Assembly: GCF_014251255.1 (NCBI RefSeq)
Contig: NZ_CP059182.1
Coordinates: 62,001-126,000 of the forward strand
Reading direction: 5' to 3'
DNA from: Blattabacterium cuenoti
GTDB taxonomy: Bacteria > Bacteroidota > Bacteroidia > Flavobacteriales > Blattabacteriaceae
Length of the DNA: 64,000 nt
Position 1 is the first letter of the stretch. Each line of letters begins with the position of its first letter. Made by a program: the position numbers and the translations under genes. Shown here in pieces: positions 35,803-45,822 of the stretch. The notes beneath the pieces are model-generated. The model had not been told where the DNA came from, did not search any database, and saw only the letters and a program-made list of their open reading frames with translations.

Positions 35803-37071
35803 TTGAAAAATAAATTCAATAAATATTTTCCTTCTTGCGAAGAAGTCTCGAAAGCGAAAAGGATATTAAAGGATATTGTTTATGAAACTCCATTACAAAA
35901 AAATTTAATCTTGTCTGAAAAATATCAAGCTAACATTTTTTTGAAAAGAGAAGATTTGCAAATCGTACGTTCATATAAAATTAGAGGAGCATATAATAAA
36001 ATAAAAAGTTTATCTCATAAAGAACTGAAAAAAGGAATTGTTTGTGCAAGTGCAGGAAATCATGCACAAGGAGTTGCTTATTCTTGTAATATATTAAAAT
36101 TACCAGGAGAAATTTATATGCCTAGTACCACTCCTAAACAAAAAGTAGAAAGAGTGAAAATGTTTGGAAAAGAATATGTTGAAATTATTCTGATGGGAGA
36201 TACTTTTGATGCGGTAAGTCATGAAGCCATGAAAGATTGCAAAAAAAATAAAAAAATTTTTATTCATCCTTTTGATGATATCAAAATTATTGAAGGACAA
36301 GCGACCATTGGATTAGAAATATTAAAACAATCTACTTCAAAAAATATAGATTATATTTTTATTCCTATTGGAGGTGGAGGGTTAGCATCAGGAGTAGGAA
36401 GTCATTTTAAACAATTTAGCCCAAAAACTAAAATTATAGGAGTTGAACCTCAAGGGGCTCCCTCTATGAGTTATTCTTTAAAAAAAGGGAAAGTTATGGA
36501 ATTAAAAAAAATAGATAGATTTATTGATGGAGCTTCAGTAAAAAAAGTAGGAGAATTAAATTTTAATATATGTAATCAAGTGTTATATGAAATTCAAACC
36601 GTACCGGAAGGAAAAGTTTGCACCACTATTTTAGATTTATATAATTTAGAAGCTATTGTAGCAGAACCAGCTGGAGCTCTTTCAATAGCTGTATTAGATT
36701 TTTATTCTAAAAAAATAAAAGGGAAGACAATTGTTTGTATATTAAGTGGAGGAAATAATGATATAACAAGGACAGAAGAAATAAGAGAAAGATCTCTTTT
36801 ATATGAAGAAAAAAAACATTACTTTATTGTAAAATTTCCACAAAGAGCTGGAGCTTTAAAAGAATTTGTTAATAATATTTTGGGGCCAAAAGATGATATT
36901 GCTTATTTTGAATATTCAAAAAAAACTTCTAAAGAAGAAGGACCTGCTATCATAGGAATAGAATTAGCAGATAAAAATGAGTTTTCTGTATTATTAGGGA
37001 GAATGAAAAAATATAAAGTTCATTTTCAATATTTAAACAAAAATCCAGATTTATTTCGTATTCTAATTTAA
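35803..37071 (+). CDS. ilvA: Threonine deaminase (biosynthetic)
   Basis: 422 residues. The PLP lysine is in VRSYKIRGAYNK (about 52), and the glycine-rich PLP-phosphate loop is IPIGGGGLASGVGSH. A regulatory ACT-like domain is present at the C-terminus (about 345-422, with FIVKFPQRAGALKEFVNN). It converts threonine to 2-oxobutanoate for isoleucine. The only start that gives the expected N-terminus is TTG at 35803; no suitable in-frame ATG was found. It is the last gene of the ilv operon, 46 bp after ilvC. Confidence 0.93.
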   Translation: MKNKFNKYFPSCEEVSKAKRILKDIVYETPLQKNLILSEKYQANIFLKREDLQIVRSYKIRGAYNKIKSLSHKELKKGIVCASAGNHAQGVAYSCNILKLPGEIYMPSTTPKQKVERVKMFGKEYVEIILMGDTFDAVSHEAMKDCKKNKKIFIHPFDDIKIIEGQATIGLEILKQSTSKNIDYIFIPIGGGGLASGVGSHFKQFSPKTKIIGVEPQGAPSMSYSLKKGKVMELKKIDRFIDGASVKKVGELNFNICNQVLYEIQTVPEGKVCTTILDLYNLEAIVAEPAGALSIAVLDFYSKKIKGKTIVCILSGGNNDITRTEEIRERSLLYEEKKHYFIVKFPQRAGALKEFVNNILGPKDDIAYFEYSKKTSKEEGPAIIGIELADKNEFSVLLGRMKKYKVHFQYLNKNPDLFRILI

Positions 37072-37147
37072 ATTTAAAGTATTGCTTAGGATGATAGAAA
37101 GAGAAGTATAAGTAGGAGGAGGAATCTGATAAAGAAAGTTGTACTTG

Positions 37148-37235
37148 TACCCACGACTGGATTTGAACCAGCACATCCTAATAAACGGATACCACCCCCT
37201 CAAAGTGGCGTGTCTACCAATTTCACCACGTGGGC
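37148..37235 (-). tRNA. tRNA-Leu (anticodon GAG)
   Basis: Read on the minus strand, the acceptor GCCCACG pairs with CGTGGGT (one G-U), followed by discriminator A. The anticodon stem-loop has loop TTGAGGG, giving GAG, which reads CUC/CUU. A long variable arm, as in type II leucine tRNAs, is present, and the T loop is TTCAAAT. CCA is not encoded. It lies between ilvA and dapB on the opposite strand. Confidence 0.93.
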
Positions 37236-37371
37236 TTTTTTTTCATATTTACATTTTTTGAATTTAAATAATTTTTATGTTAAAAAAAAAATACGCGAGA
37301 GTTAGATAGATTAAATTTATATTTAAATTAATAAAGAATTATATAATAATATAAAAATATTAATATGAATT

Positions 37372-38082
37372 ATGAATATAGCAATAATAGGATATGGAAA
37401 AATGGGGAAATCTATAGAAAAAATAGCTAAATTAAGAAATCATAAAATTTCACTTATTTCTGACGAAACTCCTTCTTTCATTTCATTGAAAAAATCAAAT
37501 GTTGCAATAGAATTTAGTCAACCTGATACTGCATTTAATAATATAAAAATTTGTTTAGAAAACCAAATACCTGTCGTATGTGGAACTACAGGATGGTTAG
37601 AAAAATTTGATATTGTTAAAAAAATATGTAAGGAAAATAATGGTTCTTTTTTATATTCTTCTAATTTTAGTATAGGAATGAATATTTTTTTCAAAATCAA
37701 TTATCAACTTTCAAAATTGTTATCTCCATATTCTGATAATTATGAAGTAAAAATAGAAGAAACTCATCATAAAGAAAAAATAGATAACCCAAGTGGAACG
37801 GCTTTGTCTTTAGCAAAAGATATTATCAAAAATAAAATGAAAAAAACATGGATTTTGTATCCAAAAGAAGAAGAAAAAAATAAAATATTGATTGTTTCAA
37901 AAAGATTTGATAATGTTACAGGAACGCATATGATTACATACCAATCTAAAATAGAAAATATAACAATTAAACACATAGCTCATAGTAGAGAAGGATTTGC
38001 TATTGGAGCTGTCATTGCTGCAGAATGGATAAAAAATAAAAAAGGAATTTTTTCTATGAAAGAAGTATTAGGAATATCATAA
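37372..38082 (+). CDS. dapB: 4-hydroxy-tetrahydrodipicolinate reductase
   Basis: 236 residues. The nucleotide-binding motif IIGYGKMGKSIEK is at about 4-16. The catalytic segment EETHHKEKIDNPSGTA (about 132-147) has the His pair and Lys, followed by IKHIAHSREGFAIGA. It acts in the lysine/meso-diaminopimelate pathway, relevant to both amino-acid supply and peptidoglycan. It is only 15 bp before lepB. Confidence 0.95.
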   Translation: MNIAIIGYGKMGKSIEKIAKLRNHKISLISDETPSFISLKKSNVAIEFSQPDTAFNNIKICLENQIPVVCGTTGWLEKFDIVKKICKENNGSFLYSSNFSIGMNIFFKINYQLSKLLSPYSDNYEVKIEETHHKEKIDNPSGTALSLAKDIIKNKMKKTWILYPKEEEKNKILIVSKRFDNVTGTHMITYQSKIENITIKHIAHSREGFAIGAVIAAEWIKNKKGIFSMKEVLGIS

Positions 38083-38097
38083 AATTTGTTTTATGTT

Positions 38098-39663
38098 ATG
38101 TTGTGTCACTATCTTGTTTATAGTTTACTTTTTTTGTTATTTGAACATATTATACATGTTTTAGGGACATGGAGGCTTTTCAAAAAATTAGGAATTCCAT
38201 ATTGGAAATTAGCGATTCCTATATATAATATTGTTCTTATTTTAAAAATTTTTAATAGATCTATTTGTTGGATATTTCTTTTGTTTATTCCATTAACAAG
38301 TATTATTCTTTTTGTGCTTTTATGGATGGATTTACTTCGTTCTTTTGGAAAAGAGAAATATATTTTTTTATTATTATTATCTTTGGGAGTATATCTATAC
38401 TATGTTAATTATTCCAAAAACATTGAATTATTCAAAATAAGTAAATTGAAAAAAGAAAAAAATACAGGAATTTTATTTCCTATAGTTTTTTCTTTTCTTA
38501 TACATACTTATATAGTTCAACCTTTTGTCATTCCTACTTCTTCAATGGAAAGAACTTTGTTAGTTGGGGATTTTATATTGGTAAGTAAAATTCATTATGG
38601 ATTACGAATGCCTATCACTCCTATATCTATTCCATTTACTCATAATACTATTTTTGGAGAAAATATAAAATCTTATATTTCTTTTTTTCAATGGCCTTAT
38701 TTTAGGTTTTATCCTATGAAATCTTCTGTAAAAAGAAATGATCTTGTTGTTTTTAATTTTCCTAAAGATTTAAATCATAAAATAATAGATAAGAAAGACA
38801 ATTATGTTAAACGTTGTATCGGTTTACCAGGAGATATTATTTCTATAAAACATGGAATATTATTTGTGAACCATAAACAAGAAGAATCTTATTATTCTAA
38901 AAAAAATGTTTTAGAAAAGCAACAAATATATTTTATAAAAACAAAAAATACACCATTAAATATAGAATTTCTTAAAGAAAAGATGGATATTAAAAATGTT
39001 GAAATTATAGGGGTAAAAAATGAAGAATACTTCTATCAAATTCTGTTAACAGAAAAACAAGTTTCTCAACTAAAAAATATATTTGATAATATAGTTCTTA
39101 TTCAAAAATATATTTTACCAGATCATTTTCGAGAAGATTTTATCTTTCCAAATAATTATCATTTTGGTTGGAATAGAGATTTTTTTGGTCCCTTATATAT
39201 TCCCAAAAAAGGAGATATTTTAAAATTAGATTCAAAAAATATTCATATCTATTATGACATTATCGTCTCAGAAAAAAATGAGAGAAAAAAAAGTAATTTA
39301 AAATTACTTCTTAAAAAAAAGAATTTTTCTTACACTTATAAAGTAAAAAAGAATTATTATTTTATGATGGGAGATAACAGACATAATTCTTTTGATTCTC
39401 GTTATTGGGGTTTTGTTCCAGAAGATCATATAGTAGGAAAACCTATATTTATATGGATGAGTATTGATTGGAATCAAAAAAATCCTTTAAATATTTTTAA
39501 TTGGAAATTACGATGGAATCGTATTATGACAACTATAGATGGAAAAAATTCTTATTTATTCTATTTTTTTGTATTTATAACTATATATGTATTTTATTTA
39601 CTTTCCCATTCTTTTTTTTCTCTCTATAAAAGAAAAAAAACTTCCTATAAAATAACCAGATAA
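38098..39663 (+). CDS. lepB: Signal peptidase I with extended N-terminal membrane region
   Basis: 521 residues from the ATG at 38098; the TTG at 38086 adds four residues. An N-terminal block of four hydrophobic segments (about 1-110, resembling the DUF5684 module fused in Bacteroidetes) precedes the S26 domain. The catalytic Ser is in PTSSMERTL (about 149) and the Lys is in [13 protein letters not shown] (about 238). Box E is [20 protein letters not shown] large insert between boxes (about 250-410) is usual in the phylum. It cleaves signal peptides at the inner membrane. Its 3' end overlaps the convergent rhomboid gene by 66 bp. Confidence 0.93.
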   Translation: MLCHYLVYSLLFLLFEHIIHVLGTWRLFKKLGIPYWKLAIPIYNIVLILKIFNRSICWIFLLFIPLTSIILFVLLWMDLLRSFGKEKYIFLLLLSLGVYLYYVNYSKNIELFKISKLKKEKNTGILFPIVFSFLIHTYIVQPFVIPTSSMERTLLVGDFILVSKIHYGLRMPITPISIPFTHNTIFGENIKSYISFFQWPYFRFYPMKSSVKRNDLVVFNFPKDLNHKIIDKKDNYVKRCIGLPGDIISIKHGILFVNHKQEESYYSKKNVLEKQQIYFIKTKNTPLNIEFLKEKMDIKNVEIIGVKNEEYFYQILLTEKQVSQLKNIFDNIVLIQKYILPDHFREDFIFPNNYHFGWNRDFFGPLYIPKKGDILKLDSKNIHIYYDIIVSEKNERKKSNLKLLLKKKNFSYTYKVKKNYYFMMGDNRHNSFDSRYWGFVPEDHIVGKPIFIWMSIDWNQKNPLNIFNWKLRWNRIMTTIDGKNSYLFYFFVFITIYVFYLLSHSFFSLYKRKKTSYKITR

Positions 39664-40311
39664 TATTCCTCCGATATGAGCAAAATGCGCAACTCCAGGT
39701 GCTAAATTAAAAATTGCAGAAATAAAACTTCCAAAAATAAATATTAAAAGAGCTTTTCTTACAGCAATTGGTAAAGGAAATGGTAAAATAAAAATTTTAT
39801 GTTCTGGAAAAAATCTAGCAAATGCTCCTACTATTCCACTGACAGCTCCAGAGGATCCCATCATAGGAGAATACATAGATGTATAAAGATTTATTTTCTG
39901 ATCATCGTCCAAATAATAAAATATTTTTTTTGCTTGAGTAAAATCAAGTGAATGAACAAGATAATACATAACGCTCGTATTAAAAATGAGTTGAAATAAT
40001 GCGGCAAATACTCCTGATAGAAAATATATTATCATAAATTTTTTGATTCCCAATAAAGTTTCTATTTGTCCTCCAAACATGAATAAAGCTAACATATTAA
40101 AAATAATATGTAAAAAGAAACGTTTGGAATGAACAAACATGTGAGTAATAATTTGATAAAATTCGAATCTGTCATCTAAAGGATGATACAAAGAAAAAAT
40201 GCTTTCTATTTTATATTGTGAAAAAACAAAGATAGCTGTATATACAAGAATATTAATACTAATTAAATGTTTTACAGCATCTGAAAAATTGGATATATAA
40301 TAAAAATTCAC
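39598..40311 (-). CDS. Rhomboid family intramembrane serine protease
   Basis: 237 residues with about six membrane helices. The catalytic Ser is in MGSSGAVSG (about 154) and the His is in HFAHIGG (about 212). An HN pair is present in [15 protein letters not shown], the usual oxyanion-hole region. It cleaves membrane proteins within the bilayer; the substrate is unknown. The start is GTG at 40311, immediately after the mutL stop (TAAGTG). The mutL-rhomboid order is common in Flavobacteria from memory. Confidence 0.88.
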   Translation of the reverse strand: MNFYYISNFSDAVKHLISINILVYTAIFVFSQYKIESIFSLYHPLDDRFEFYQIITHMFVHSKRFFLHIIFNMLALFMFGGQIETLLGIKKFMIIYFLSGVFAALFQLIFNTSVMYYLVHSLDFTQAKKIFYYLDDDQKINLYTSMYSPMMGSSGAVSGIVGAFARFFPEHKIFILPFPLPIAVRKALLIFIFGSFISAIFNLAPGVAHFAHIGGILSGYFIGSFFSFIERKKRMGK

Positions 40312-42075
40312 TTACAAAGTTGTTTTTTTAAAAAAGTTGTTTTTTAAAACAAAAAAAACAGGAAATCCTGAATATGTATAATTTGGATTTTTACAAAAAA
40401 ATAAATCTCGTATTAAACATTCCATGTTACCTGAATTTAATTTTTTCCCGTATCTTACGGCAGCAGATTTAGATATAGATTTAATAAGTGTTTTTTTATT
40501 TTTTTCTCCTCTAACAAAATTGTAGGTTAAAATGTTTTTAAAAATATCAATTAACATATTCTGATGGATTTTTTCAGGAAGAGAATATAAATATACTGAT
40601 TTATTACAAAAATATAAATGAAATCCTATTTCTATTAAGTCATATTGAACATTAATTAATGAAATTAATTCATTTCTTAGAAGTTTTATTTCAATTGGAA
40701 AGAGAAACTGTTGACTAATCAATTTTTTTTCTAAATTTTCTAAAAAAAATTCAAATAAAATATTTTGATGAGCTCTATGTTGATCGACTAATATGAAATA
40801 ATCATTGTTTAATGGAAACATAATATATTTTCTATTTATTTGAAAAGTTTTTATATTTTTTTCAGTTAGTACATAACTAGATAATTCATTTGTAAAATGA
40901 ACATCTTTTTTAAAAAGAAAAAAATCCGATTCTTTCATATTATGAAACCAATTTTCTAATTGAATTATTTTTTCTTTTTCTGAAAGATCTTCAAAACAAG
41001 AATTATAATGATTTAAAAAAGAATTATTTTTATTTAAATTACAGGATAATAATAAATTTGAATCATATAGTTCATCTTTTTTTATTTTATGTTGACTACT
41101 ACTGCATAAAATGTTTTTTATTTCCTGTTGAATAATATTCAAAATCATATTTTCTTCTTCAAACTTTACTTCTTTTTTTGATGGATGTATATTCCAATTA
41201 ACTAAACAAGGATCTATATGAATGAAAATAAAATAAGAAATTGTCTTTAAATTTTTTATGATTCCATCATAAGAATGAATAATATTTTTATGCAATAGTG
41301 TATTTGTTATGCAACGTTGATTCACAAATAAGAATTGATCTCCTTTTTTTTCTGAAAAATCTGGAATACTAATAAATCCCTCTATCAAAACTCTATTTTC
41401 TTTGATTAAAATAGGAATGAATCTTTTCTCATTATTAAAAATTTCTTTTATTCTTTCTTTTAAAGAAGCTTTTTTAAAATAAAAAATAATTTTATCATTG
41501 TGATAAAATCTATAGAGAATATTTCTATGTGCTAGAACTATTTTATAAAATTCATTGAGAATATGTTGAAATTCTATTCTAGAAGATTTTAAAAAACGTC
41601 TTCTTGCTGGAAATTTGTAAAAAATATTTTTGACTGAAATTCTTGTTCCCTGAAGCATATTTATAGAAGTTTGTTTTTTTATTTTTTCATCTTCTACAAA
41701 AAGATGAATTCCAACAACATTTTCTTTATTCTTTGTTTGTATTTCTAACTGAGAAATAAAAGCGATAGAAGCTAAAGCTTCTCCTCTAAATCCTTTTGTT
41801 TTGATTTTAAAAAGATCATCATTTGTTTTTATTTTTGAAGTAGAATATCTTTGAAAACTCATTTTAGCGTCATGAAAACTCATTCCTTCTCCATCATCTA
41901 TTAATTGTATTAACGTTTTTCCTGAATCTTTTATAAAAATATCAATGATTTTAGCTTTTGCATCTATTGCATTTTCTAAAAGTTCTTTTAATACAGAAGA
42001 AGGACGTTCTATAACTTCTCCAGCAGCAATTTGATTAACAACATTTTTAGGTAAATATTGAATAATATTCTTCAT
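40312..42075 (-). CDS. mutL: DNA mismatch repair protein MutL
   Basis: 587 residues. The GHKL ATPase motifs are ELLENAIDAKAK (about 31-42), QLIDDGEGM and TKGFRGEALASIA. The C-terminal dimerisation domain (about 395-587) contains DQHRAHQNILFEFFL where endonuclease-type MutL has DQHAxxExxxxE; the Ala and the first Glu are changed, so nicking activity is doubtful. It couples MutS mismatch recognition to repair; mutS is not in the window. The start overlaps the ribH stop (ATGA). Confidence 0.94.
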   Translation of the reverse strand: MKNIIQYLPKNVVNQIAAGEVIERPSSVLKELLENAIDAKAKIIDIFIKDSGKTLIQLIDDGEGMSFHDAKMSFQRYSTSKIKTNDDLFKIKTKGFRGEALASIAFISQLEIQTKNKENVVGIHLFVEDEKIKKQTSINMLQGTRISVKNIFYKFPARRRFLKSSRIEFQHILNEFYKIVLAHRNILYRFYHNDKIIFYFKKASLKERIKEIFNNEKRFIPILIKENRVLIEGFISIPDFSEKKGDQFLFVNQRCITNTLLHKNIIHSYDGIIKNLKTISYFIFIHIDPCLVNWNIHPSKKEVKFEEENMILNIIQQEIKNILCSSSQHKIKKDELYDSNLLLSCNLNKNNSFLNHYNSCFEDLSEKEKIIQLENWFHNMKESDFFLFKKDVHFTNELSSYVLTEKNIKTFQINRKYIMFPLNNDYFILVDQHRAHQNILFEFFLENLEKKLISQQFLFPIEIKLLRNELISLINVQYDLIEIGFHLYFCNKSVYLYSLPEKIHQNMLIDIFKNILTYNFVRGEKNKKTLIKSISKSAAVRYGKKLNSGNMECLIRDLFFCKNPNYTYSGFPVFFVLKNNFFKKTTL

Positions 42076-42560
42076 TTATTGGATAAATTTTTTTTAAAGA
42101 TGGCCATATCTATAGCTGTTTTTGCACATTCTATTCCTTTATTTCCATTTTTTCCTCCTGATCTATCAAAAGATTGTTGTTTATTCTTATCGTTAAGAAC
42201 ACAAAATATAACTGGAATGTCAAATTGTATATTTATATCTTTTATTCCTTGTGAAACTGCTTGACAAAGATACTTAAAATGAGGAGTTTCTCCTTCTATT
42301 ATAGATCCTATTACAATAATGGAATCAAAATCATAACAATGAGCTATTTTTTTAGCAGAATAAATAAGTTCATAACTTCCAGGAACTTTCCAAAGTTTTA
42401 TTTTTTCTTTTAATATTCCTGATTGAATTAAAGTTTCATAAGCTCCTTTATATAAGTTTTTAGTAATATCATGATTCCACTGTGAAACAATAATTGCAAA
42501 TTTTAAATCTTTATTTTTTATTTTTTCATACTTATATTGGTATATAGGATTTTTTTTCAT
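42072..42560 (-). CDS. ribH: 6,7-dimethyl-8-ribityllumazine synthase
   Basis: 162 residues from the ATG at 42560; a TTG at 42587 would extend into the TPR gene. Motifs are FAIIVSQWN at the N-terminus, VPGSYELIYSAKKIA, VIGSIIEGETPHFKYLCQAV (with the catalytic His of PHF) and FDIPVIFCVLN. It makes lumazine, the direct riboflavin precursor, in an icosahedral or decameric shell. It is coupled to mutL (4-bp overlap) and follows the TPR gene by 10 bp, an order seen across Bacteroidetes. Confidence 0.94.
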   Translation of the reverse strand: MKKNPIYQYKYEKIKNKDLKFAIIVSQWNHDITKNLYKGAYETLIQSGILKEKIKLWKVPGSYELIYSAKKIAHCYDFDSIIVIGSIIEGETPHFKYLCQAVSQGIKDINIQFDIPVIFCVLNDKNKQQSFDRSGGKNGNKGIECAKTAIDMAIFKKNLSNK

Positions 42561-42570
42561 ATAGAAAATT

Positions 42571-43206
42571 TTATAATTTATTTTCAATGAACATAAGGTA
42601 TTTGGACACGGTCTCCTTGTACAAAAAAAAAGGATATTTTTTTTCTATTTTTTTTAGAAGGAATTGAGAATATTTATATTTTTTCATGGAAAAAGCAATT
42701 AAAGCTGCTTTGTAATAATAAAGAGGAGTAGTGATTTCATTTTCTCTTATTATGGCTGCTTGAACATAATTTTTTAAAGCTTCGTTTTTGTTCCTAATTT
42801 GTGAAAAAGCATCGCCTATTATTCCGTATTTTATAGCATATAAAATTTCATCTTTAGACGAAAAATTTTTCATCATATTTATAGATTCTTTATAATTTCC
42901 TAATTTATAATAACAAATTCCTGCATAAAATTTAGAAATATTTCCTGCTTTAGTAAAAGGATATTCTTTCACAATTCCATAAAATCCTAAATAATTGATT
43001 TTAGTTTTTTTATCATTTAAAGCTTTGCTTATAAATCCTTGTGAAAGGGATTGTTGAGCATAAGTTAATTCCTTTAATGCTTTTTCTTCTTCCAAAGGAT
43101 ATAAAAAAAACTTTTTGTAAAAAAAGTATATTCCGACTAAGAGAATGAAACTATAAAAAAAAATTCTAATTTTTTTTCTATCAATTCTATAAAAAGTTAG
43201 AAACAT
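42571..43206 (-). CDS. Membrane-anchored tetratricopeptide repeat protein
   Basis: 211 residues. A positively charged start is followed by one membrane segment (about 13-30). TPR-like helical repeats come after it; the clearest are AGNISKFYAGICYYKLGNYK (about 96-115) and GDAFSQIRNKNEALKNYVQA. It resembles the YfgM/TPR proteins found beside ribH and mutL in Bacteroidetes. YfgM-type proteins assist export or envelope folding, but function here is not established. Confidence 0.8.
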   Translation of the reverse strand: MFLTFYRIDRKKIRIFFYSFILLVGIYFFYKKFFLYPLEEEKALKELTYAQQSLSQGFISKALNDKKTKINYLGFYGIVKEYPFTKAGNISKFYAGICYYKLGNYKESINMMKNFSSKDEILYAIKYGIIGDAFSQIRNKNEALKNYVQAAIIRENEITTPLYYYKAALIAFSMKKYKYSQFLLKKIEKKYPFFLYKETVSKYLMFIENKL

Positions 43207-43254
43207 AATGATTCACAGTTGAATTTTTTTTTGAACAAAAAAAAACAAATGAAT

Positions 43255-44598
43255 TTAGTTTTTTTTTCTTAAAACTTCTATACTTTTTATTCTTTTATTA
43301 TCTATACTTTTTATAATAAAAGAATAATTTAAAAAATTTATTCTTTGTTTTTGTTTTGGAAATTCTTTATTAATTTCTATTAGAAAACCTCCTAAAGTAT
43401 CTGCATCTCCTTTTTCTTTTTCAAAAATTCCTTCTTCTTCTATTCCCATAATTCTATAAAAATTGATTAGAGAAGTTTTTCCATCAAATAAATAATTATT
43501 TTGATTTAACTTAGAATAAGACATATTCTCTTCATCAAATTCATCAACAATATCTCCTACAATTTCCTCAATAACATCTTCAAGAGTCACTATTCCGCAA
43601 GTTCCTCCATATTCATCTACTACAATAGCAAGATGTATCTTTTTTTTTTTAAAATCATTTAAAAGATCATCTATTTTTTTATTTTCCGGAACAAAAAAGG
43701 GAGAATGAATTAATTTTGTCCATTCAAATTTTTTTTCATGAATAAATGGAAGAAGATCCTTAGCAAAAAGAACTCCTTCTATATCATCAATATTCTCTTT
43801 ATAAACAGGAATACGAGAATATCCTTGATGACGAACTAATTCTAATACATTAGAAAAAAATGTTTTTTTATTTAAAGCAAACACATCTATTCTTGGAGTC
43901 ATAATTTGATGTGTTTCTGTATTTCCAAAATCAACAATTCTTTGTAAAAATTGACATTCTTGAATATTTTTTTTATTTGAAGATGCGATCTTTAATGCTT
44001 TTGAAAGTTGATCAACAGAAATCATATTCTTTTTTTTACTTATTTTTTTATCTATAAATCTAGAAATTAGAATCATAGTTTGACTAATAGGGTTCAATAA
44101 ATTACTTAAAAAAAGTAATGGTTTAGACATAAAAAGAGCAAAACGAAAATTGTTTTTACTAGCATATATTTTTGGAATTATTTCTCCAAACAGAAGTAAA
44201 AAAAAAGTAAGAACCCCTACTTCTAAAAGAAAGTTAATGGGAATAGAAATTTTATTTATGAAAATATATCTATCTTGAAAAAAAATCGTAATTAAATAAG
44301 AACTTAGCAAAACAATTCCAATATTTGAAAAATTATTGGAAATTAATATAGTAGCTAAAAGTTTTTTTTTGTTTTTAAGAATCCTTGAAATTCTATTTCC
44401 TATAGAAGGATTTTTTTTACTTTCTTTATCAAGAGTTTTTTTTTCTAAACAAAAAAAAGCCGTTTCTGATCCAGAAATTAGTGCAGAGAAGAATAACAAT
44501 ATTATTATTAATACAAAATAAATAATTATTTGAATATATAAAAAAGTATTTTCTAATTCTAAAAAAATATTCGTCGAAGATTCTTTTTCCAATTCCAA
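43255..44598 (-). CDS. gldE: GldE-like CNNM/CBS-domain membrane protein (HlyC/CorC family)
   Basis: 447 residues. Four membrane segments form a DUF21/CNNM domain (about 20-190, with ALISGSETAFFCLEKK). Two CBS domains follow (about 225-345, including TPRIDVFALN and VVDEYGGTCGIVTLEDVIEE), and then a CorC_HlyC transporter-associated domain. Such proteins act in Mg2+/Co2+ efflux or homeostasis. In Flavobacteria the homologue beside mutY is GldE, linked to gliding. The start is TTG at 44598; a stop lies four codons upstream and no ATG is near. Confidence 0.82.
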   Translation of the reverse strand: MELEKESSTNIFLELENTFLYIQIIIYFVLIIILLFFSALISGSETAFFCLEKKTLDKESKKNPSIGNRISRILKNKKKLLATILISNNFSNIGIVLLSSYLITIFFQDRYIFINKISIPINFLLEVGVLTFFLLLFGEIIPKIYASKNNFRFALFMSKPLLFLSNLLNPISQTMILISRFIDKKISKKKNMISVDQLSKALKIASSNKKNIQECQFLQRIVDFGNTETHQIMTPRIDVFALNKKTFFSNVLELVRHQGYSRIPVYKENIDDIEGVLFAKDLLPFIHEKKFEWTKLIHSPFFVPENKKIDDLLNDFKKKKIHLAIVVDEYGGTCGIVTLEDVIEEIVGDIVDEFDEENMSYSKLNQNNYLFDGKTSLINFYRIMGIEEEGIFEKEKGDADTLGGFLIEINKEFPKQKQRINFLNYSFIIKSIDNKRIKSIEVLRKKN

Positions 44599-44679
44599 GA
44601 GATTAAATTTTTATTTTTTCTAAAAAAATTATCTAAAAAAAATAGATTCTTATCTACCCAATCAAAGATAAAAAAAAAA

Positions 44680-45738
44680 CTAAATCATTTTTTCATGTTT
44701 TAAAAACAAGAGAATAGGACTAGGAAAAGGATATTCACAAATTTTTCCATATGGAATAAAAATAAATTTTTCTAAGAATATATTCTTAGAAAAATTTTGT
44801 GTTATTTCACAATTTAAAAATTGAATTGATAAGATCTGATGAGTTAGTTTATGTCTTATTTGATAAATAACATTATTATAAATGAGTTGAAATTTTTTCC
44901 AAACGTTTTCTCTGATTTCATTCTCCGTTAGTTTTTTCTTAGATTCTATTAAAGGGAAATCATAAAGACCTTTCCATATGTCTTTTGACAACCTCTTATT
45001 AAGACAAAGTTTTTTATGATAGTTACATATAAAAATGTAATAGAAAAATCTCCCTAGAATAGGTTTTTTTTTTCTATTGTTTTTAACAGGAAATTTATAT
45101 ACAGTTCCATTTTTAAATGAAAAACAGGAACGTTTTACTGGACATAAAAAGCATTTCGCTTTTTTTGGTGTACATAAAATAGAACCTAAATCCATAATGG
45201 CTTGATTAAAAAGACCTGGAAAATTATGATCTATCATTTTTGAAATATAAATTCGAAATTTATTGTTTGAAACAGATAATGTAATGTCATGATAAATTCC
45301 TATATATCTAGAAAAAACTCTATAAGCGTTTCCATCAATAGCAGGGATAACTTCATTAAAACATATAGATGCTATAGCCGCACCAGTATATGGACCAATT
45401 CCTTTATATTGGATTAAATCTTTGTATTTCTTCGGAAAAAAATCAATTGGCTTATTTTTTAATTTTTTCGCAAAAAAATGAAGATGAATAGCTCTTGTAT
45501 AATATCCTAACCCTTCCCACTCTTTTAATACATCTTTTTCTTCAGCTTGAGCAAGTTTTTTTAAATTTGGAAATTTTTTTATAAAGTTTAAATAACATTT
45601 AATAGTTTTTAATGAAACTTTTGTTTGTTGTAACATAAATTCTGAAACTAATATATAATATGGGTTTTTAGTTTCTCTCCAAGGAAGTTTTCTTCCATTT
45701 TTTTTATACCAATTGATTATTTTTTCAGAAAAATACAT
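44680..45738 (-). CDS. mutY: A/G-specific adenine DNA glycosylase
   Basis: 352 residues. The catalytic Glu is in YYILVSEFMLQQTKVS (about 34) and the HhH is IQYKGIGPYTGAAIAS with AIDGNAYRVFSRY holding the Asp (about 134). The Fe-S site C-x6-C-x2-C-x5-C is intact (CTPKKAKCFLCPVKRSC), in contrast to Nth. A NUDIX-like C-terminal domain (about 225-350) recognises 8-oxoG. It removes A opposite 8-oxoG. It is divergent from HU. Confidence 0.95.
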   Translation of the reverse strand: MYFSEKIINWYKKNGRKLPWRETKNPYYILVSEFMLQQTKVSLKTIKCYLNFIKKFPNLKKLAQAEEKDVLKEWEGLGYYTRAIHLHFFAKKLKNKPIDFFPKKYKDLIQYKGIGPYTGAAIASICFNEVIPAIDGNAYRVFSRYIGIYHDITLSVSNNKFRIYISKMIDHNFPGLFNQAIMDLGSILCTPKKAKCFLCPVKRSCFSFKNGTVYKFPVKNNRKKKPILGRFFYYIFICNYHKKLCLNKRLSKDIWKGLYDFPLIESKKKLTENEIRENVWKKFQLIYNNVIYQIRHKLTHQILSIQFLNCEITQNFSKNIFLEKFIFIPYGKICEYPFPSPILLFLKHEKMI

Positions 45739-45771
45739 ATCTATTAAAATTTAAAGCAATTTTATAAAAAA

Positions 45772-45798
45772 TTGGTATATTTAGAAAACCTAATTTTG
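45772..45798 (+). promoter_or_regulatory. Candidate HU promoter (TTG, TAATTTTG)
   Basis: TAATTTTG at 45791-45798 matches TAnnTTTG exactly, with TTG at 45772-45774 (16-bp spacing). It lies 24 bp before the HU ATG, in the divergent mutY-HU gap. Confidence 0.5.
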
Positions 45799-45822
45799 TT
45801 ATTCGATATATAATGATTAAAC

